Shown piece by piece: positions 44,099 through 52,892 of a stretch of DNA of 64,000 nt. The notes under the pieces were generated by a model. It searched no databases, was not told the DNA's origin, and worked only from the letters and a program-made list of their open reading frames with translations. A program made the position numbers and the translations under genes. This DNA comes from an uncultured Collinsella sp. Lineage in GTDB: Bacteria > Actinomycetota > Coriobacteriia > Coriobacteriales > Coriobacteriaceae. Within the stretch, counting starts at the first letter, position 1. The number at the start of each line of letters is the position of its first letter. The stretch is from positions 1 through 64,000 of the forward strand of contig CABURR010000002.1 of NCBI GenBank assembly GCA_902493985.1, read 5' to 3'.

Positions 44099-45178
44099 AT
44101 GGCAGATTCCAAGCAGGCTCCACTCGACGCCGCGGCAGCCGCCAAAGCAGCATTTGCTTCGGTCCAGGACAAGCCGTTCCCTAACGACATCTTTACGGCT
44201 CCCGAGCTCCGTTGGGCTGTGATCGGTTGCGGCGTTATTGCCAACCAGATGGCTCAGTCCCTTGCCCTGGCCGGCCGCAAGCTTACGGGCGTTGCCAACC
44301 GCACGCTCACCAAGGCTCAGACTTTTGCCGACCAGTACGGCGTCGAGAAGGTCTATGACACGGTTGAGGATCTCTACGCCGATCCTGACATCGACGCCGT
44401 CTACATCACCACCCCGCACAACACCCATATTACCTATCTGCGCGCCGCCCTGGCGGCCGGCAAGCACGTTCTCTGCGAGAAGGCCATCACGCTCAACTCC
44501 GCCGAGCTCGATGAGGCCCGCGCCATTGCCGCCGAACACAACGTGGTCCTTATGGACGCTACCACGGTGCTCCACATGCCCTTGTATCAAGAGCTGCGCC
44601 GCCGCATGGATGCCGGCGAGTTTGGCCGCATGAACCTCGCTCAGCTCAACTTTGGTAGCTACAAGGAGTACGGCGACCTGACCAACCGTTTCTACAATCG
44701 CAACCTCGCCGGCGGTGCCATGCTCGATATTGGCGTATACGCCCTGTCCGTCATGCGCCTGTTTATGGCGAGCCAGCCCGTCGAGGTCGTGTCTCTGGGT
44801 AACACCTGCGAGACCGGCGTGGACGTTGCAGGCGGCATCGTCTGCCGCAATGCCGAGCAACAGCTGGGCGTCGTGAGCCTTACGCTCCACTCCAAGCAGC
44901 CAAAGCGCTCGGTTATCAGCTTTGACAATTGCTATGTCGAGGTCAACGAGTATCCGCGCGCCGATCACGCGACGATCGTGTGGACCGCGGACGGTCATCG
45001 CGAGGAGGTCGCCGCGGGCACCGAGGCTTATGCCCTGTGCTACGAGATGGCTGACCTCGAGCAGGCCGTCGCCGGCGACGATTCCAAGCGTGAGCTTCTG
45101 GATTATGCTTCTGATGTGATGGAGCTCATGACCAAGCTCCGCGCCGATTGGGGAGTCGTCTACCCCGAGGAGGAGTAA
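44099..45178 (+). CDS. Gfo/Idh/MocA-family oxidoreductase
   Basis: NAD(P)-dependent sugar or inositol-type dehydrogenase, 359 residues. The Rossmann motif is AVIGCGVIANQMA (about 41-53), TPHNTH follows, and the catalytic-region CEKAITLNSAE contains the EKP-like Lys (here EKA). A 35-residue N-terminal extension precedes the fold. AGGAGA is upstream of the ATG. The DeoR regulator gene follows after 3 nt, so both are one operon and probably respond to the same carbohydrate. Confidence 0.87.
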   Translation: MADSKQAPLDAAAAAKAAFASVQDKPFPNDIFTAPELRWAVIGCGVIANQMAQSLALAGRKLTGVANRTLTKAQTFADQYGVEKVYDTVEDLYADPDIDAVYITTPHNTHITYLRAALAAGKHVLCEKAITLNSAELDEARAIAAEHNVVLMDATTVLHMPLYQELRRRMDAGEFGRMNLAQLNFGSYKEYGDLTNRFYNRNLAGGAMLDIGVYALSVMRLFMASQPVEVVSLGNTCETGVDVAGGIVCRNAEQQLGVVSLTLHSKQPKRSVISFDNCYVEVNEYPRADHATIVWTADGHREEVAAGTEAYALCYEMADLEQAVAGDDSKRELLDYASDVMELMTKLRADWGVVYPEEE

Positions 45179-45181
45179 GCG

Positions 45182-45928
45182 ATGCTTGCGGAAGATAGGC
45201 TCAATACGATCGTGTCGATGGTGCAGCAGGCTGGCTCGGTAACGGTGCCCGAGCTTGCCGATGCCCTGGGCGTGACGGCCTCTACCATTCGACGCGACCT
45301 ACAGACGCTCGACCGAGCGCACCGCATCGCCAAGGTGCACGGTGGCGCGACAAGTCTTGAGCGCGCGCACGTGACGCGCGACCTAACGATCAGTGAGCGC
45401 AGTGATCTCCATAACGACGACAAGGAGCGTATCTGCGCCCGCGCCGCGGCGCTCGTGGAGCCCGAGAGCTTTGTGTACATCGATTCGGGTTCGACAACGC
45501 TCAGACTCATCGAGCATCTTCCGCATCTCGAATCGGTCACCTATGTGACTGATTCCGTGCTCCATGCTCAGCATCTCGCTGTGCGCGGCATGCGCACCGT
45601 GGTGCTGGGCGGCGAGCTTAAACCCGAGACCGAGGCGCTCGTTGGCCCCGATGCTCTGGCAACCCTAGACCGCTACAACTTTAACTGCGGCTTTTGGGGT
45701 TCTAACGGCATTGCCGCCGAGCAGGGCTTTACGACGCCCGATATCGAGGAGGCACAAGTAAAGCGTATCTCGATGCGCCATACGGCCAAGCGCTTCGTAA
45801 TCTCGGACGCCAGTAAATTTGGCATGGTGGCGCCCGTCAAGTTCGCGGACTTCCGTGACGCAACGATTATTACCGCAGGCGATGTCCCTGCCAAGTACCG
45901 GGCAATGGACAACGTCATCACGGTCTAA
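45182..45928 (+). CDS. DeoR-family transcriptional regulator
   Basis: DeoR-type repressor, 248 residues. The N-terminal helix-turn-helix is in VTVPELADALGVTASTIRRD (about 21-40) followed by LDRAHRIAKVHGGA. The C-terminal sugar-phosphate sensor domain has IDSGSTTLRLIEHLP and SDASKFGMVAPVKFA. Co-transcribed with the oxidoreductase, which it probably controls together with unknown targets. Confidence 0.9.
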   Translation: MLAEDRLNTIVSMVQQAGSVTVPELADALGVTASTIRRDLQTLDRAHRIAKVHGGATSLERAHVTRDLTISERSDLHNDDKERICARAAALVEPESFVYIDSGSTTLRLIEHLPHLESVTYVTDSVLHAQHLAVRGMRTVVLGGELKPETEALVGPDALATLDRYNFNCGFWGSNGIAAEQGFTTPDIEEAQVKRISMRHTAKRFVISDASKFGMVAPVKFADFRDATIITAGDVPAKYRAMDNVITV

Positions 45929-45974
45929 CAGCAGGGGACGGGCTAAGGCCAAAACCATTTAGTTTTCTCAATAG

Positions 45975-46014
45975 AAAAGCGGCAACGTCCATCACGGGCG
46001 TTGCAGCTTTTGTT
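45975..46014 (+). terminator. Terminator after the DeoR gene
   Basis: AAAAGC (45975-45980) and GCAACG (45982-45987) pair with CGTTGC (45999-46004) and GCTTTT (46006-46011), ending in T. Confidence 0.8.
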
Positions 46015-46026
46015 GTCTACCGGTTT

Positions 46027-46244
46027 GTCTAAGTCTGTAACAACTAGACCGTTAAAAGTGGGCCAGGTGTTACAGATTGAGATACTTCCGAACCGCGCCG
46101 TCCCTTTGTCTCAATCTGTAACATCTGAGCTTGATTTTGCCGAGTTACTGTTACAGATTGAGATTTTCCCTTAAGGGGGATTCGAATGTCTCGATCTGTA
46201 ACAGATAGGCCGGAAAATGAGCTCTAACTGTTACAGATCGAGAC
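46027..46244. repeat. Array of three BIME-like palindromic units
   Basis: Units at 46027-46084, 46108-46164 and 46188-46244, each 57-58 bp, begin GTCT-N-A-N-TCTGTAACA and end TGTTACAGATYGAGA. The loop sequences of units 1 and 3 match each other (AGRCCG..AAAA), while that of unit 2 is their reverse complement, so orientation alternates. Starts are 80-81 bp apart. It lies between convergent genes. Confidence 0.7.
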
Positions 46245-46291
46245 GTTTTGGGACCGCGGCTGAGCCATTGCGACAAAGCCACCACAAAGGT

Positions 46292-46315
46292 GCCTGTCCC
46301 TTTTTGGCAGGTTTT
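46292..46315. repeat. Third partial copy of the sigma-cassette repeat
   Basis: CCTGTCCCTTTTTGGCAGG and the following bases match the right sigma-cassette repeat (20223-20259) in part. It touches the 3' end of the pseudouridine synthase gene. No coding role is apparent. Confidence 0.6.
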
Positions 46316-46973
46316 AGGGCTCCCAGGGGCAGGGGGCTTCGATGTGGATGTGCTCGCCGGTTACGGGATGCGTGAAGGACACGCTGTGGGCGTGGAGCAT
46401 CAGGCCGCAGGGGCGCGGCGTTCCGTACAGGTCGTCGCCAACCAGGGGATGACGCTCGCTGGCCAGGTGCACGCGAATCTGATGCTTGCGGCCGGTGAGC
46501 AGCTCGACATCAATATACGAGCGCGTGGGCAGGCCACGGCGGCTCTTAAGACGCTTGAGTACCTTGACGCGCGTCTGAGACGGCTTGCCGCTGGCGCCAA
46601 CGCGCATCTTGCGGCTATCGTGGCGGTCGCGGGCGATGGGCTTGTCGATGAGCTTTTCGTTCCAGTCGATTTTGCCCTCGGCGAGCGCCAGGTAGTGCTT
46701 TTCGAATGCGTGGTCGATGATCATCTGGTCAAAAGCGGGTTGCGTCTGCTTGTCGAGCGAGAACAACACCACGCCGGTGGTGTTGCGGTCCAGGCGGTTG
46801 AGCGGCTGCATGTCAGTCGCGGCAAAGCCGTCGCCCATCGCCAACAAAAGGTCGCTAGCGTAGTCGGTAAGTGTGCGCTCGCCGGTGCCGTCACCGTGGA
46901 CGATCATGCCAGCGGGCTTGTCGATGGCCATGAGCCAGGCGTCGCAGTAGAGGACTTGAGGTTCTTCGTTCAC
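46314..46973 (-). CDS. RluA-family RNA pseudouridine synthase
   Basis: Isomerises uridine in rRNA or tRNA, 219 residues. The catalytic Asp62 lies in LNRLDRNTTGVVL (HRLD in most members). LLTGRKHQIRVHLA is the second RluA signature. There is no N-terminal S4 domain, so it is a compact member. A GTG start with GAAAGG upstream on the minus strand. It follows the U32 gene by 15 nt in the same direction, likely one operon. Target site unknown. Confidence 0.9.
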   Translation of the reverse strand: MNEEPQVLYCDAWLMAIDKPAGMIVHGDGTGERTLTDYASDLLLAMGDGFAATDMQPLNRLDRNTTGVVLFSLDKQTQPAFDQMIIDHAFEKHYLALAEGKIDWNEKLIDKPIARDRHDSRKMRVGASGKPSQTRVKVLKRLKSRRGLPTRSYIDVELLTGRKHQIRVHLASERHPLVGDDLYGTPRPCGLMLHAHSVSFTHPVTGEHIHIEAPCPWEP

Positions 46974-46988
46974 GTGTAAGCCTTTCGG

Positions 46989-49484
46989 TTAGCTAATTCC
47001 CACAAACATGCAGCCCGAGGTGGCGCCGCGCAGGCGGGCGGCGGGCTTGCGGCCGGCTTGAGCCGCCTCGACGGCGCGACGGACGCGAGCGACGGCACGG
47101 CCAATCTCATCGGCCTCGAGCAGGGTTCCGTCGACCATAAGACGACGGACGCCGGCGTCGAGCAACTGCGGTACCTGCGGCGTGAGGTCGATGGGGTAGG
47201 CGTCGTACAGGCGTGAGCGGCCGTGGATGTCGGTACGCACCGGCATGATCTTGCCGTCGATATTCTTGAGCGAGAGCTTGCGGGCACGCAGGCGGCAGTT
47301 GGCACAATCGTGGATACAGCCGTTGGCAACCTGCAGAATGCAATGCTCGCTTGTCATGACGCGCGGGCGGCCAAAGACGGTGATGCCCAGAGCCGCGGGC
47401 GCGGCGGCGCCGAGCGAGACAATCTCGTCGAGTGTGATCTCGGGCGAGAGCCAAAACGCACCGGCTCCGCGCTCGGCAAGCGCCTCCATGCAGGGCGTGT
47501 TGTGCACCGGCAGGCAAGAGCGAATCTCGGCCGTGGCGCCAACCTGGGCGGCCAGGGCAAGCTCAGAGATGTTGCCAATAGCGACCGTGGCGCCGGCAAC
47601 AACCCACGGGTCGACACGTACGTGGTCAACGGCGCGGCAGACCTCGTCGAGCACGGGTACGATGCCCTGCTCAAATGCATCGGCGGGGGAGAGCTCGGCC
47701 GCATCGAGCGCGTCGGTGGTCATGTAGATGCGCGTTGCGCCCTCCGCGCGCGCTGCCTCGGCGGCCTCGAGCGAGGTGACGGTGGCGCAGATCTGCGGCT
47801 CATCGCGGTAGTGCTCGGGCGCGGGGCGGGAATCACTGGTTACAATCGCCGGCAGCTCGAGCGTTTTCGCGCGCTCCTCATACGGTGCCAGAATGGCCTC
47901 TTCCAGCGCCTTACAAGCGGCGGCGCGCACCTTGTGCACGGCGGAAAAGCCCATGCCGCAACTCTCGTCGAGGACCACGTCAAAGCTCGCTGCCTCAAAG
48001 GGCGAGGAGCCCATGCGACCCACATGCTCAACCAGGTCTGCCGCCTCGACGGCGCGGGTCTTGGCGGCCTCGACGGTAAAGCCCGTGGCCGTGGCCGTAA
48101 GCGAAGGGTCGTCGCAGCAGGTGAGCGTAACGGTAAACGGCTCGCCCAGACGCGCCACAACGGACACGTCTACGGCGCGGCGGCGCAGCACATCGCGCTT
48201 GAGCGCGGCGCCGGCGGCGTCAATGGCGCGCTGACTTCGAATCACGCGCACGCGGCAGCCCTCGGGCATGCTGCGGGGCACGCGGCACTCGATGATGTCG
48301 CCCGCGGCGGCATCATCGGCGGCGATGGTGGTCAGGAACTGGTCGAACTCATCGTCATGGCGAAGCTCCAGCAGGTCGCCCTTGCCAACGGGCTCAAACA
48401 ACTCAATGCGGGCGATGGCAGCGCGGCGACGGCGGTCGTCGGGCTTGAGCCCGCGCACATCGCGGTTGGCCAGACGGCTGCCCAGCACCGTGCCCACGAT
48501 CTGGCCGCGGTTGTTGGAGCGCTCGTAGCTCATCATCTCGTCGCCCGAGGTACCGTCCTGATAGGCGTGCGTAAAGTCGCGGTTAAAGCAGCGCTTGAGC
48601 TGGCGCTGGCGGGCGGCATCCTCATCCTTAGAGGTCGAAACATCGGCAAGCATGTCATCAATCTGATGACGATACACGTCGACGATGGAATACACGTAAT
48701 CAGGCGCCTTCATGCGGCCCTCGAGCTTGAGCGATGCGGCGCCGGCGTCATACAGACGGCGAACAAGCTGCGAAGTGTTGGTGTCGCGTGGGCACAGCGC
48801 GCGCTCGCGACCGGCGGGGGAGAGCGCGCGACCGTTCTCGTCGATTAGTTCGTAAGGCAGGCGACAAGGCTGAGCGCACATGCCGCGATTGGCCGAGCGG
48901 CCCGCCATGGCAAAGCTCGACAGCAGGCATAGACCCGAGTAGCAAAAGCAGATGGCGCCGTGGCTAAAGACCTCAAGGTCAACATCGGGCGCAGCGTCGT
49001 GAATGGTGGCAATCTCGTCGATGGAAAGCTCGCGCGAGAGGGTCACGCGGTCGGCGCCCTGCTCACGGCACCAGATGGTTCCGCGGTCGTCATGGATGTT
49101 CGCCTGGGTCGAGATGTGTGTCTCGATGCCGGGCATGGTGCGCTTGACCTCAAAGAACAGGCCCCAGTCCTGGATGATGAAGGCGTCGGCGCCCAGCGTG
49201 GAGCAGCGATGGATGAGTTGCAGTGCATCGCTCATCTCGGACTGCTTGATGACGATGTTGACCGTGACGTAGACGCGCGAGCCGGCTAGATGCGCGGCGC
49301 GGCAGGCCTGCTCAAAGGCCTCGTCGGTAAAGTTCGTTGCCTTGCGGCGGGCGTTGAAGCTGCCCATACCGCAGTAGATGGCGTCTGCCCCGGCGGCGAG
49401 CGCGGCGGCAAAGGGCTCCGGGCCTCCGGCGGGGGCCAAAAGCTCGGGCCTGCGGTTGGTGGTTCGGCTGGCGGTTGCGGTCAT
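46989..49484 (-). CDS. U32 peptidase-family protein (RlhA/YhbU-like)
   Basis: Large U32-family protein, 831 residues; long members of this family are Fe-S enzymes involved in rRNA hydroxylation (RlhA) rather than true proteases. N-terminal LLAPAGGPEPFAAALAAGAD; the U32 signature is EVFSHGAICFCYSGLCLLSS (171-190), followed by NRGMCAQPCR (199-208), whose cysteines fit an iron-sulphur site. The C-terminal half is a second collagenase-like barrel with further Cys (CILQVANGCIHDCANC). ATG at 49484 is preceded by GAAAGGCAGGA. Upstream of, and probably co-transcribed with, the pseudouridine synthase, consistent with a joint role in RNA modification. Confidence 0.88.
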   Translation of the reverse strand: MTATASRTTNRRPELLAPAGGPEPFAAALAAGADAIYCGMGSFNARRKATNFTDEAFEQACRAAHLAGSRVYVTVNIVIKQSEMSDALQLIHRCSTLGADAFIIQDWGLFFEVKRTMPGIETHISTQANIHDDRGTIWCREQGADRVTLSRELSIDEIATIHDAAPDVDLEVFSHGAICFCYSGLCLLSSFAMAGRSANRGMCAQPCRLPYELIDENGRALSPAGRERALCPRDTNTSQLVRRLYDAGAASLKLEGRMKAPDYVYSIVDVYRHQIDDMLADVSTSKDEDAARQRQLKRCFNRDFTHAYQDGTSGDEMMSYERSNNRGQIVGTVLGSRLANRDVRGLKPDDRRRRAAIARIELFEPVGKGDLLELRHDDEFDQFLTTIAADDAAAGDIIECRVPRSMPEGCRVRVIRSQRAIDAAGAALKRDVLRRRAVDVSVVARLGEPFTVTLTCCDDPSLTATATGFTVEAAKTRAVEAADLVEHVGRMGSSPFEAASFDVVLDESCGMGFSAVHKVRAAACKALEEAILAPYEERAKTLELPAIVTSDSRPAPEHYRDEPQICATVTSLEAAEAARAEGATRIYMTTDALDAAELSPADAFEQGIVPVLDEVCRAVDHVRVDPWVVAGATVAIGNISELALAAQVGATAEIRSCLPVHNTPCMEALAERGAGAFWLSPEITLDEIVSLGAAAPAALGITVFGRPRVMTSEHCILQVANGCIHDCANCRLRARKLSLKNIDGKIMPVRTDIHGRSRLYDAYPIDLTPQVPQLLDAGVRRLMVDGTLLEADEIGRAVARVRRAVEAAQAGRKPAARLRGATSGCMFVGIS

Positions 49485-49803
49485 ATCCTGCCTTTCAAAA
49501 TGCTCAGATACTCAAAAGTATAGTGGTGCCGTTGCGGTGGACGATGCCCACAGCCTAAGCAGGACAAAGTCTTCAGCAGCCTCTCGGGAAAAGGGATCAG
49601 TTTTCAGGCAGGTCGCCAGTCACGCCGCTCATCGGCCCGTACGCGCCGTTGGGCGATAAAATATTCTCGCAGCGTGATAATAATCTTGCATTACGCGGAA
49701 ACCTTGAGTACCATCCCAATCAAGCGCGGTGTTCAGACCGAACTGTGCCTCCCGGTGTGAACGCCGCGCTCACGCTTTCTCAACTGATCGTAAGGAGATA
49801 AAC
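49485..49803. other. U32-ridA divergent intergenic region
   Basis: Holds the ridA promoter candidate (49686-49714) and, upstream of it, GCCGTTGGGCGATAAAAT (49645-49662), a motif also present at 8982-8999 before galU. No small gene was identified. Confidence 0.4.
49686..49714 (+). promoter_or_regulatory. Putative promoter of ridA
   Basis: TTGCAT (49686-49691), 17-bp spacer, TACCAT (49709-49714), 90 bp before the ridA ATG. Confidence 0.5.
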
Positions 49804-50181
49804 ATGAGCAAGACCGTCGTGTCTTCCGATAACGCACCCGCAGCCATCGGCCCGTATTCCCCCGGTATCCAGGCCGGCAACATGGTGTTCCTGTCCGGCC
49901 AGCTGGGCATCGATCCCGCGACCGGCAAGATGCCCGAGGGCGTCGAGGCCCAGGCCAAGCAGTCCCTCGCCAACGTCGAGGCCTTGCTGACCGCTGCCGG
50001 CGCCACCTTTGCCGATGTCGTCAAGACCACGGTCTACCTGGCCGACATCGCCGACTTCGCTGCCGTGAACGAGATCTACGCCTCCAAGTTCGAGGCTCCG
50101 TTCCCCGCGCGCAGCGCCTTCCAGGTTGCCGCCCTTCCGGCTGGCGGTCTGGTCGAGATCGAGGTCGTCGCCGCTCTCTAA
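49804..50181 (+). CDS. ridA: RidA-family enamine/imine deaminase
   Basis: Reactive intermediate deaminase of the YjgF/YER057c/UK114 family, 125 residues. It hydrolyses enamines released by PLP enzymes. [20 protein letters not shown] is the N-terminal signature, [20 protein letters not shown] carries the active-site Arg and the conserved final strand. ATG 49804 has AAGGAG upstream; a longer frame starting at 49729 has no SD. Monocistronic, ending at a bidirectional terminator. Confidence 0.95.
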   Translation: MSKTVVSSDNAPAAIGPYSPGIQAGNMVFLSGQLGIDPATGKMPEGVEAQAKQSLANVEALLTAAGATFADVVKTTVYLADIADFAAVNEIYASKFEAPFPARSAFQVAALPAGGLVEIEVVAAL

Positions 50182-50210
50182 GGCGTTGGCCACAACTAAA
50201 CATGACATGC

Positions 50211-50249
50211 AAAAAGACCCTGCAGCGCGTGCGAGCTGCAGGGTCTTTT
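50211..50249. terminator. Bidirectional terminator between ridA and the YheO regulator
   Basis: AAAAGACCCTGCAGC (50211-50225) pairs perfectly with GCTGCAGGGTCTTTT (50235-50249). A-rich and T-rich flanks allow termination on both strands of this convergent pair. Confidence 0.92.
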
Positions 50250-50293
50250 GTCAAGTGACGGGTCGCTTGTGGAGCCGCGCTCCATTTTGCTCG

Positions 50294-50950
50294 TTAGCCC
50301 TCCTTGCGAACTTTTTGCAGGTAGCGGTAGACGCTGGGCTCCGAGATGCCCAGCGCGGTGGCGGCGCAGGCCACGGCGCCCTTGAGCATGAACACCCCGT
50401 TGCCGTTGAGGTGGCGAATGACGTCCACGCGGTCGCTCTGACCAAGCGACGCTACATCCAGCCCGCGCGCGCTCAGCAACTCGGCAATGCTGCGGTCGAT
50501 GAGCTCCTGTGTGGACTCCGAAAGGCTTTCGACCTCGATAGGGGCGGGCTCCGTGCGCGTCGGCGCTGCGTCGAAGCACGCCATGAGCTGCTGCGCCATG
50601 GCGTTGATGGAGCGTACTGTGGAAAGGTCGGTGTTGACGCAGAGCATACCGACGATCTCGTCATTCTCGCGGATAAAGTACGTCGCTGACTCCAACGTCT
50701 TGCCGCCGGCACCGCGCCCCTCGTAGCCCGTAATAAACGGCAGGTCGCGATACTTGGGGTCGTGCATGATCTTGAGCGCCAGATCGGTGGCGGGGCCGCC
50801 GACCTTGCGGCCGCTCACGATGCCGTTGCGAATATCGACGATGGCGTGGTCGGGATCCGAGAAATCGTGCAGCACGATTTCACTGTTTTTGCCGAGTATC
50901 TGCTCCAGAAAATCGACCATCGGCAAAAAGCGGCGTACGGTCTCGTTCAC
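50294..50950 (-). CDS. YheO-like PAS/HTH transcriptional regulator
   Basis: Regulator with an N-terminal YheO PAS-like domain (FLPMVDFLEQILGKNSEIVL, then ESATYFIRENDEIVGMLCVN) and a C-terminal HTH_22-type DNA-binding domain (KGAVACAATALGISEPSVYR); 218 residues from GTG 50950. I choose this start because AAAGGAG is 7 nt upstream; the frame is open for 47 more codons without a better site. It is divergent from the purine permease, so it probably controls the permease-hydroxylase cluster. Ligand unknown. Confidence 0.85.
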   Translation of the reverse strand: MNETVRRFLPMVDFLEQILGKNSEIVLHDFSDPDHAIVDIRNGIVSGRKVGGPATDLALKIMHDPKYRDLPFITGYEGRGAGGKTLESATYFIRENDEIVGMLCVNTDLSTVRSINAMAQQLMACFDAAPTRTEPAPIEVESLSESTQELIDRSIAELLSARGLDVASLGQSDRVDVIRHLNGNGVFMLKGAVACAATALGISEPSVYRYLQKVRKEG

Positions 50951-51302
50951 GGGCAACTCCTTTGAGTGAAATCGGAAATGTTCATAACAATTTTTTCTCA
51001 TGGTAACACGCTGCCCATCATCTCGTATATCCGCAGGTACATTGCGTAATACAGATGAGCGGTAGATATTTGGCGGTAAACGGTTGACCAAAAGAAAAGT
51101 TAGATGTTATTTTGACCAGACACTTTCATGACCTGCGGAAATGCGTTAATTCAGCTGAAGAATAGTCTGATAACAAAAAATTATTATTGAGAATGAGAAT
51201 CATCTTTAATACGATATGCAATGAAGGCACAACCTCAACCCCGCACTGCGTCACAATAGAGCGTTAGATGCGAAAACAACTACTTCGAGGATTGGTGGTC
51301 AA
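50951..51302. other. Regulator-permease divergent control region
   Basis: AT-rich 352-bp region. It contains two TTGACCA copies (51086-51092 and 51114-51120), the Fur-like box and promoter at 51187-51215, and a long permease leader. No riboswitch of a known purine or molybdenum class was recognised. Confidence 0.45.
51187..51215 (+). promoter_or_regulatory. Permease promoter overlapped by a Fur-like box
   Basis: TTGAGA (51187-51192), 17-bp spacer, TACGAT (51210-51215). The sequence GAGAATGAGAATCATC within it matches 14 of 19 positions of the Fur box consensus when extended. It could link the Fe-S-rich downstream enzymes to iron supply. Confidence 0.45.
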
Positions 51303-52697
51303 ATGACCCAGGAGACGGTTACGAACGGCACTGAAGCCCTGTTCACTCGCGAAGGCATGCCTCCCGTTAAGGAAATGATCCCGTGTGCCCTTCAGCACGT
51401 ACTGGCATCGTTTGCCGGCATCATTACCCCGGCGGTCATCATGGCCGGCGTCTACGGCTTTAATAGCCAGCAGAGCACCGACATCATCCAGGTCGCGCTC
51501 ATTCTTTCGGCGATCGATACGGCCCTTCAGGCCTTCGCTCCCTTCCGTCGCATCGGCGGCGGCCTGCCCATCGTCATGGGCGTTTCGTTCGCGTTCCTGC
51601 CGGCCCTGCAGGCCATGGGTGCCTCGGGCTTTAGCTTTGGTGCGCTGCTGGGTGGCGAGATCGTCGGCGGCGCCGTCGCGGTCCTCTTTGGTCTGGCCTA
51701 CAGCAAGATCAAGTGGCTGTTCCCACCCGTCGTGACCGGTACGGTCATCTTCTCCATTGGCGTCTCTCTCTATCCCACGGCCGTCAAGTATATGGCCGGC
51801 GGTATGGGTACGCCGCTGTGGGGCACCCCGCAGGCCTGGTGCGTCGCTCTTATCACCTTCGCCGTGGTCTTTGCGCTCGCCAACTTTGGCAAGGGCACGC
51901 TCAAGCTGGGATCCGTGTTCTTTGGCATGATCGTTGGCATGATCGTCTCCATCCCCTTTGGCATGATCGACTTCTCCAGCGTCGCCACCGCTCAGGTCTT
52001 CGCCCTTCCCAAGCTCATGCCCTACGCGCTCGAGTTTGATCCCGAGGTCTGCATTACCCTCGCCGTCGTGTTCCCCATGGTTGCTATTCAGGTTATCGGT
52101 GACGTCTCCGCCGCCTGCCTGGGCTCCATCGACCGTATGCCCACCGAGCGTGAGCTCTCCGGCGCTATCGTGTCCCAGGGCCTCACCTCTATGGTCGGCG
52201 GCCTGCTGGGCGGTCTTCCCACCAGCGCCCTTGGCCAGAATGTGGGCATCATCTGCTCCAACAAGGTCGTCAACAAGTGGGTCTTTGTGATCATCGCGGC
52301 CGTCTTTGCCATCGCCGGCCTGTTCCCGCAGCTTTCTGCCGTCCTTTCCGCTATCCCGCAGCCCGTCATCGGCGGCGCGACCGTCGGCGTCTTTGGCACC
52401 ATCACCATGAACGGCGTGCGCATGTTCACCCGCGAGGGCCTCACGCAGCGCACTACCACTATCGTCGGCACCTCCGTCGTCTTTGGCCTGGGTATCTGGA
52501 TGGCCAGCGGTTGCCTTGCCGGCGAGGGTATGCCCGCCTGGGTGTCCACCGTCATCGGCTCCAATGCCGTAACCCCCACCGCCATCATGGCCATTGTCCT
52601 TAACCTGATCCTTCCGCAGACGCCGGTCGTGGCTCAGCATATCGATGCTGCCAAGGACGCTGCCGTGGATCTGGTCTTGCCCGAGAGCAAGAAGTAA
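51303..52697 (+). CDS. NCS2-family nucleobase (xanthine/uracil) permease
   Basis: Membrane symporter of the nucleobase-cation symporter-2 family, 464 residues. The family signature is in GQNVGIICSNKVVNKW, following GGLPTSALGQN. RIGGGLPIVMGVSFAFLPAL near residue 80-100 and VVTGTVIFSIGVSLYP are transmembrane elements typical of XanQ/PbuX/UraA. Context with ssnA, ygfK and a molybdenum hydroxylase makes a purine such as xanthine or urate the likely substrate. Start ATG 51303 has a weak GGTGG as the ribosome-binding site. Confidence 0.9.
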   Translation: MTQETVTNGTEALFTREGMPPVKEMIPCALQHVLASFAGIITPAVIMAGVYGFNSQQSTDIIQVALILSAIDTALQAFAPFRRIGGGLPIVMGVSFAFLPALQAMGASGFSFGALLGGEIVGGAVAVLFGLAYSKIKWLFPPVVTGTVIFSIGVSLYPTAVKYMAGGMGTPLWGTPQAWCVALITFAVVFALANFGKGTLKLGSVFFGMIVGMIVSIPFGMIDFSSVATAQVFALPKLMPYALEFDPEVCITLAVVFPMVAIQVIGDVSAACLGSIDRMPTERELSGAIVSQGLTSMVGGLLGGLPTSALGQNVGIICSNKVVNKWVFVIIAAVFAIAGLFPQLSAVLSAIPQPVIGGATVGVFGTITMNGVRMFTREGLTQRTTTIVGTSVVFGLGIWMASGCLAGEGMPAWVSTVIGSNAVTPTAIMAIVLNLILPQTPVVAQHIDAAKDAAVDLVLPESKK

Positions 52698-52714
52698 CCA
52701 ATTCGGTGCTATTC

Positions 52715-52793
52715 GTCGGCGGACGCATCGCCTCGTCCGCCGACGTCATGCGGCGCCAAGCCGCACTTCAAAGGGTTTGTCCCTTTGGTGAAG
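52715..52793 (+). other. Hairpin-rich permease-ssnA spacer
   Basis: GTCGGCGGACG (52715-52725) pairs perfectly with CGTCCGCCGAC (52734-52744), and CTTCAAAGGG (52766-52775) with CCCTTTGGTGAAG (52781-52793). No T tracts follow, so these are more likely mRNA-stabilising or partial terminators than full terminators. Confidence 0.5.
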
Positions 52794-52892
52794 CGTTGAC
52801 GGGAGAGGGCCCGTTTCCGGTGTAGGCCGGCGCTTCGCACTCCGCCATGTCAGAGGTGTCAAACCCCGCCCCTGATGTTGAAGGGAGCATCC

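Noticed and set aside
52698..52892. Molybdenum-cofactor or purine riboswitch before ssnA
   Set aside because: The hairpins present do not show the conserved sequence blocks of either class.
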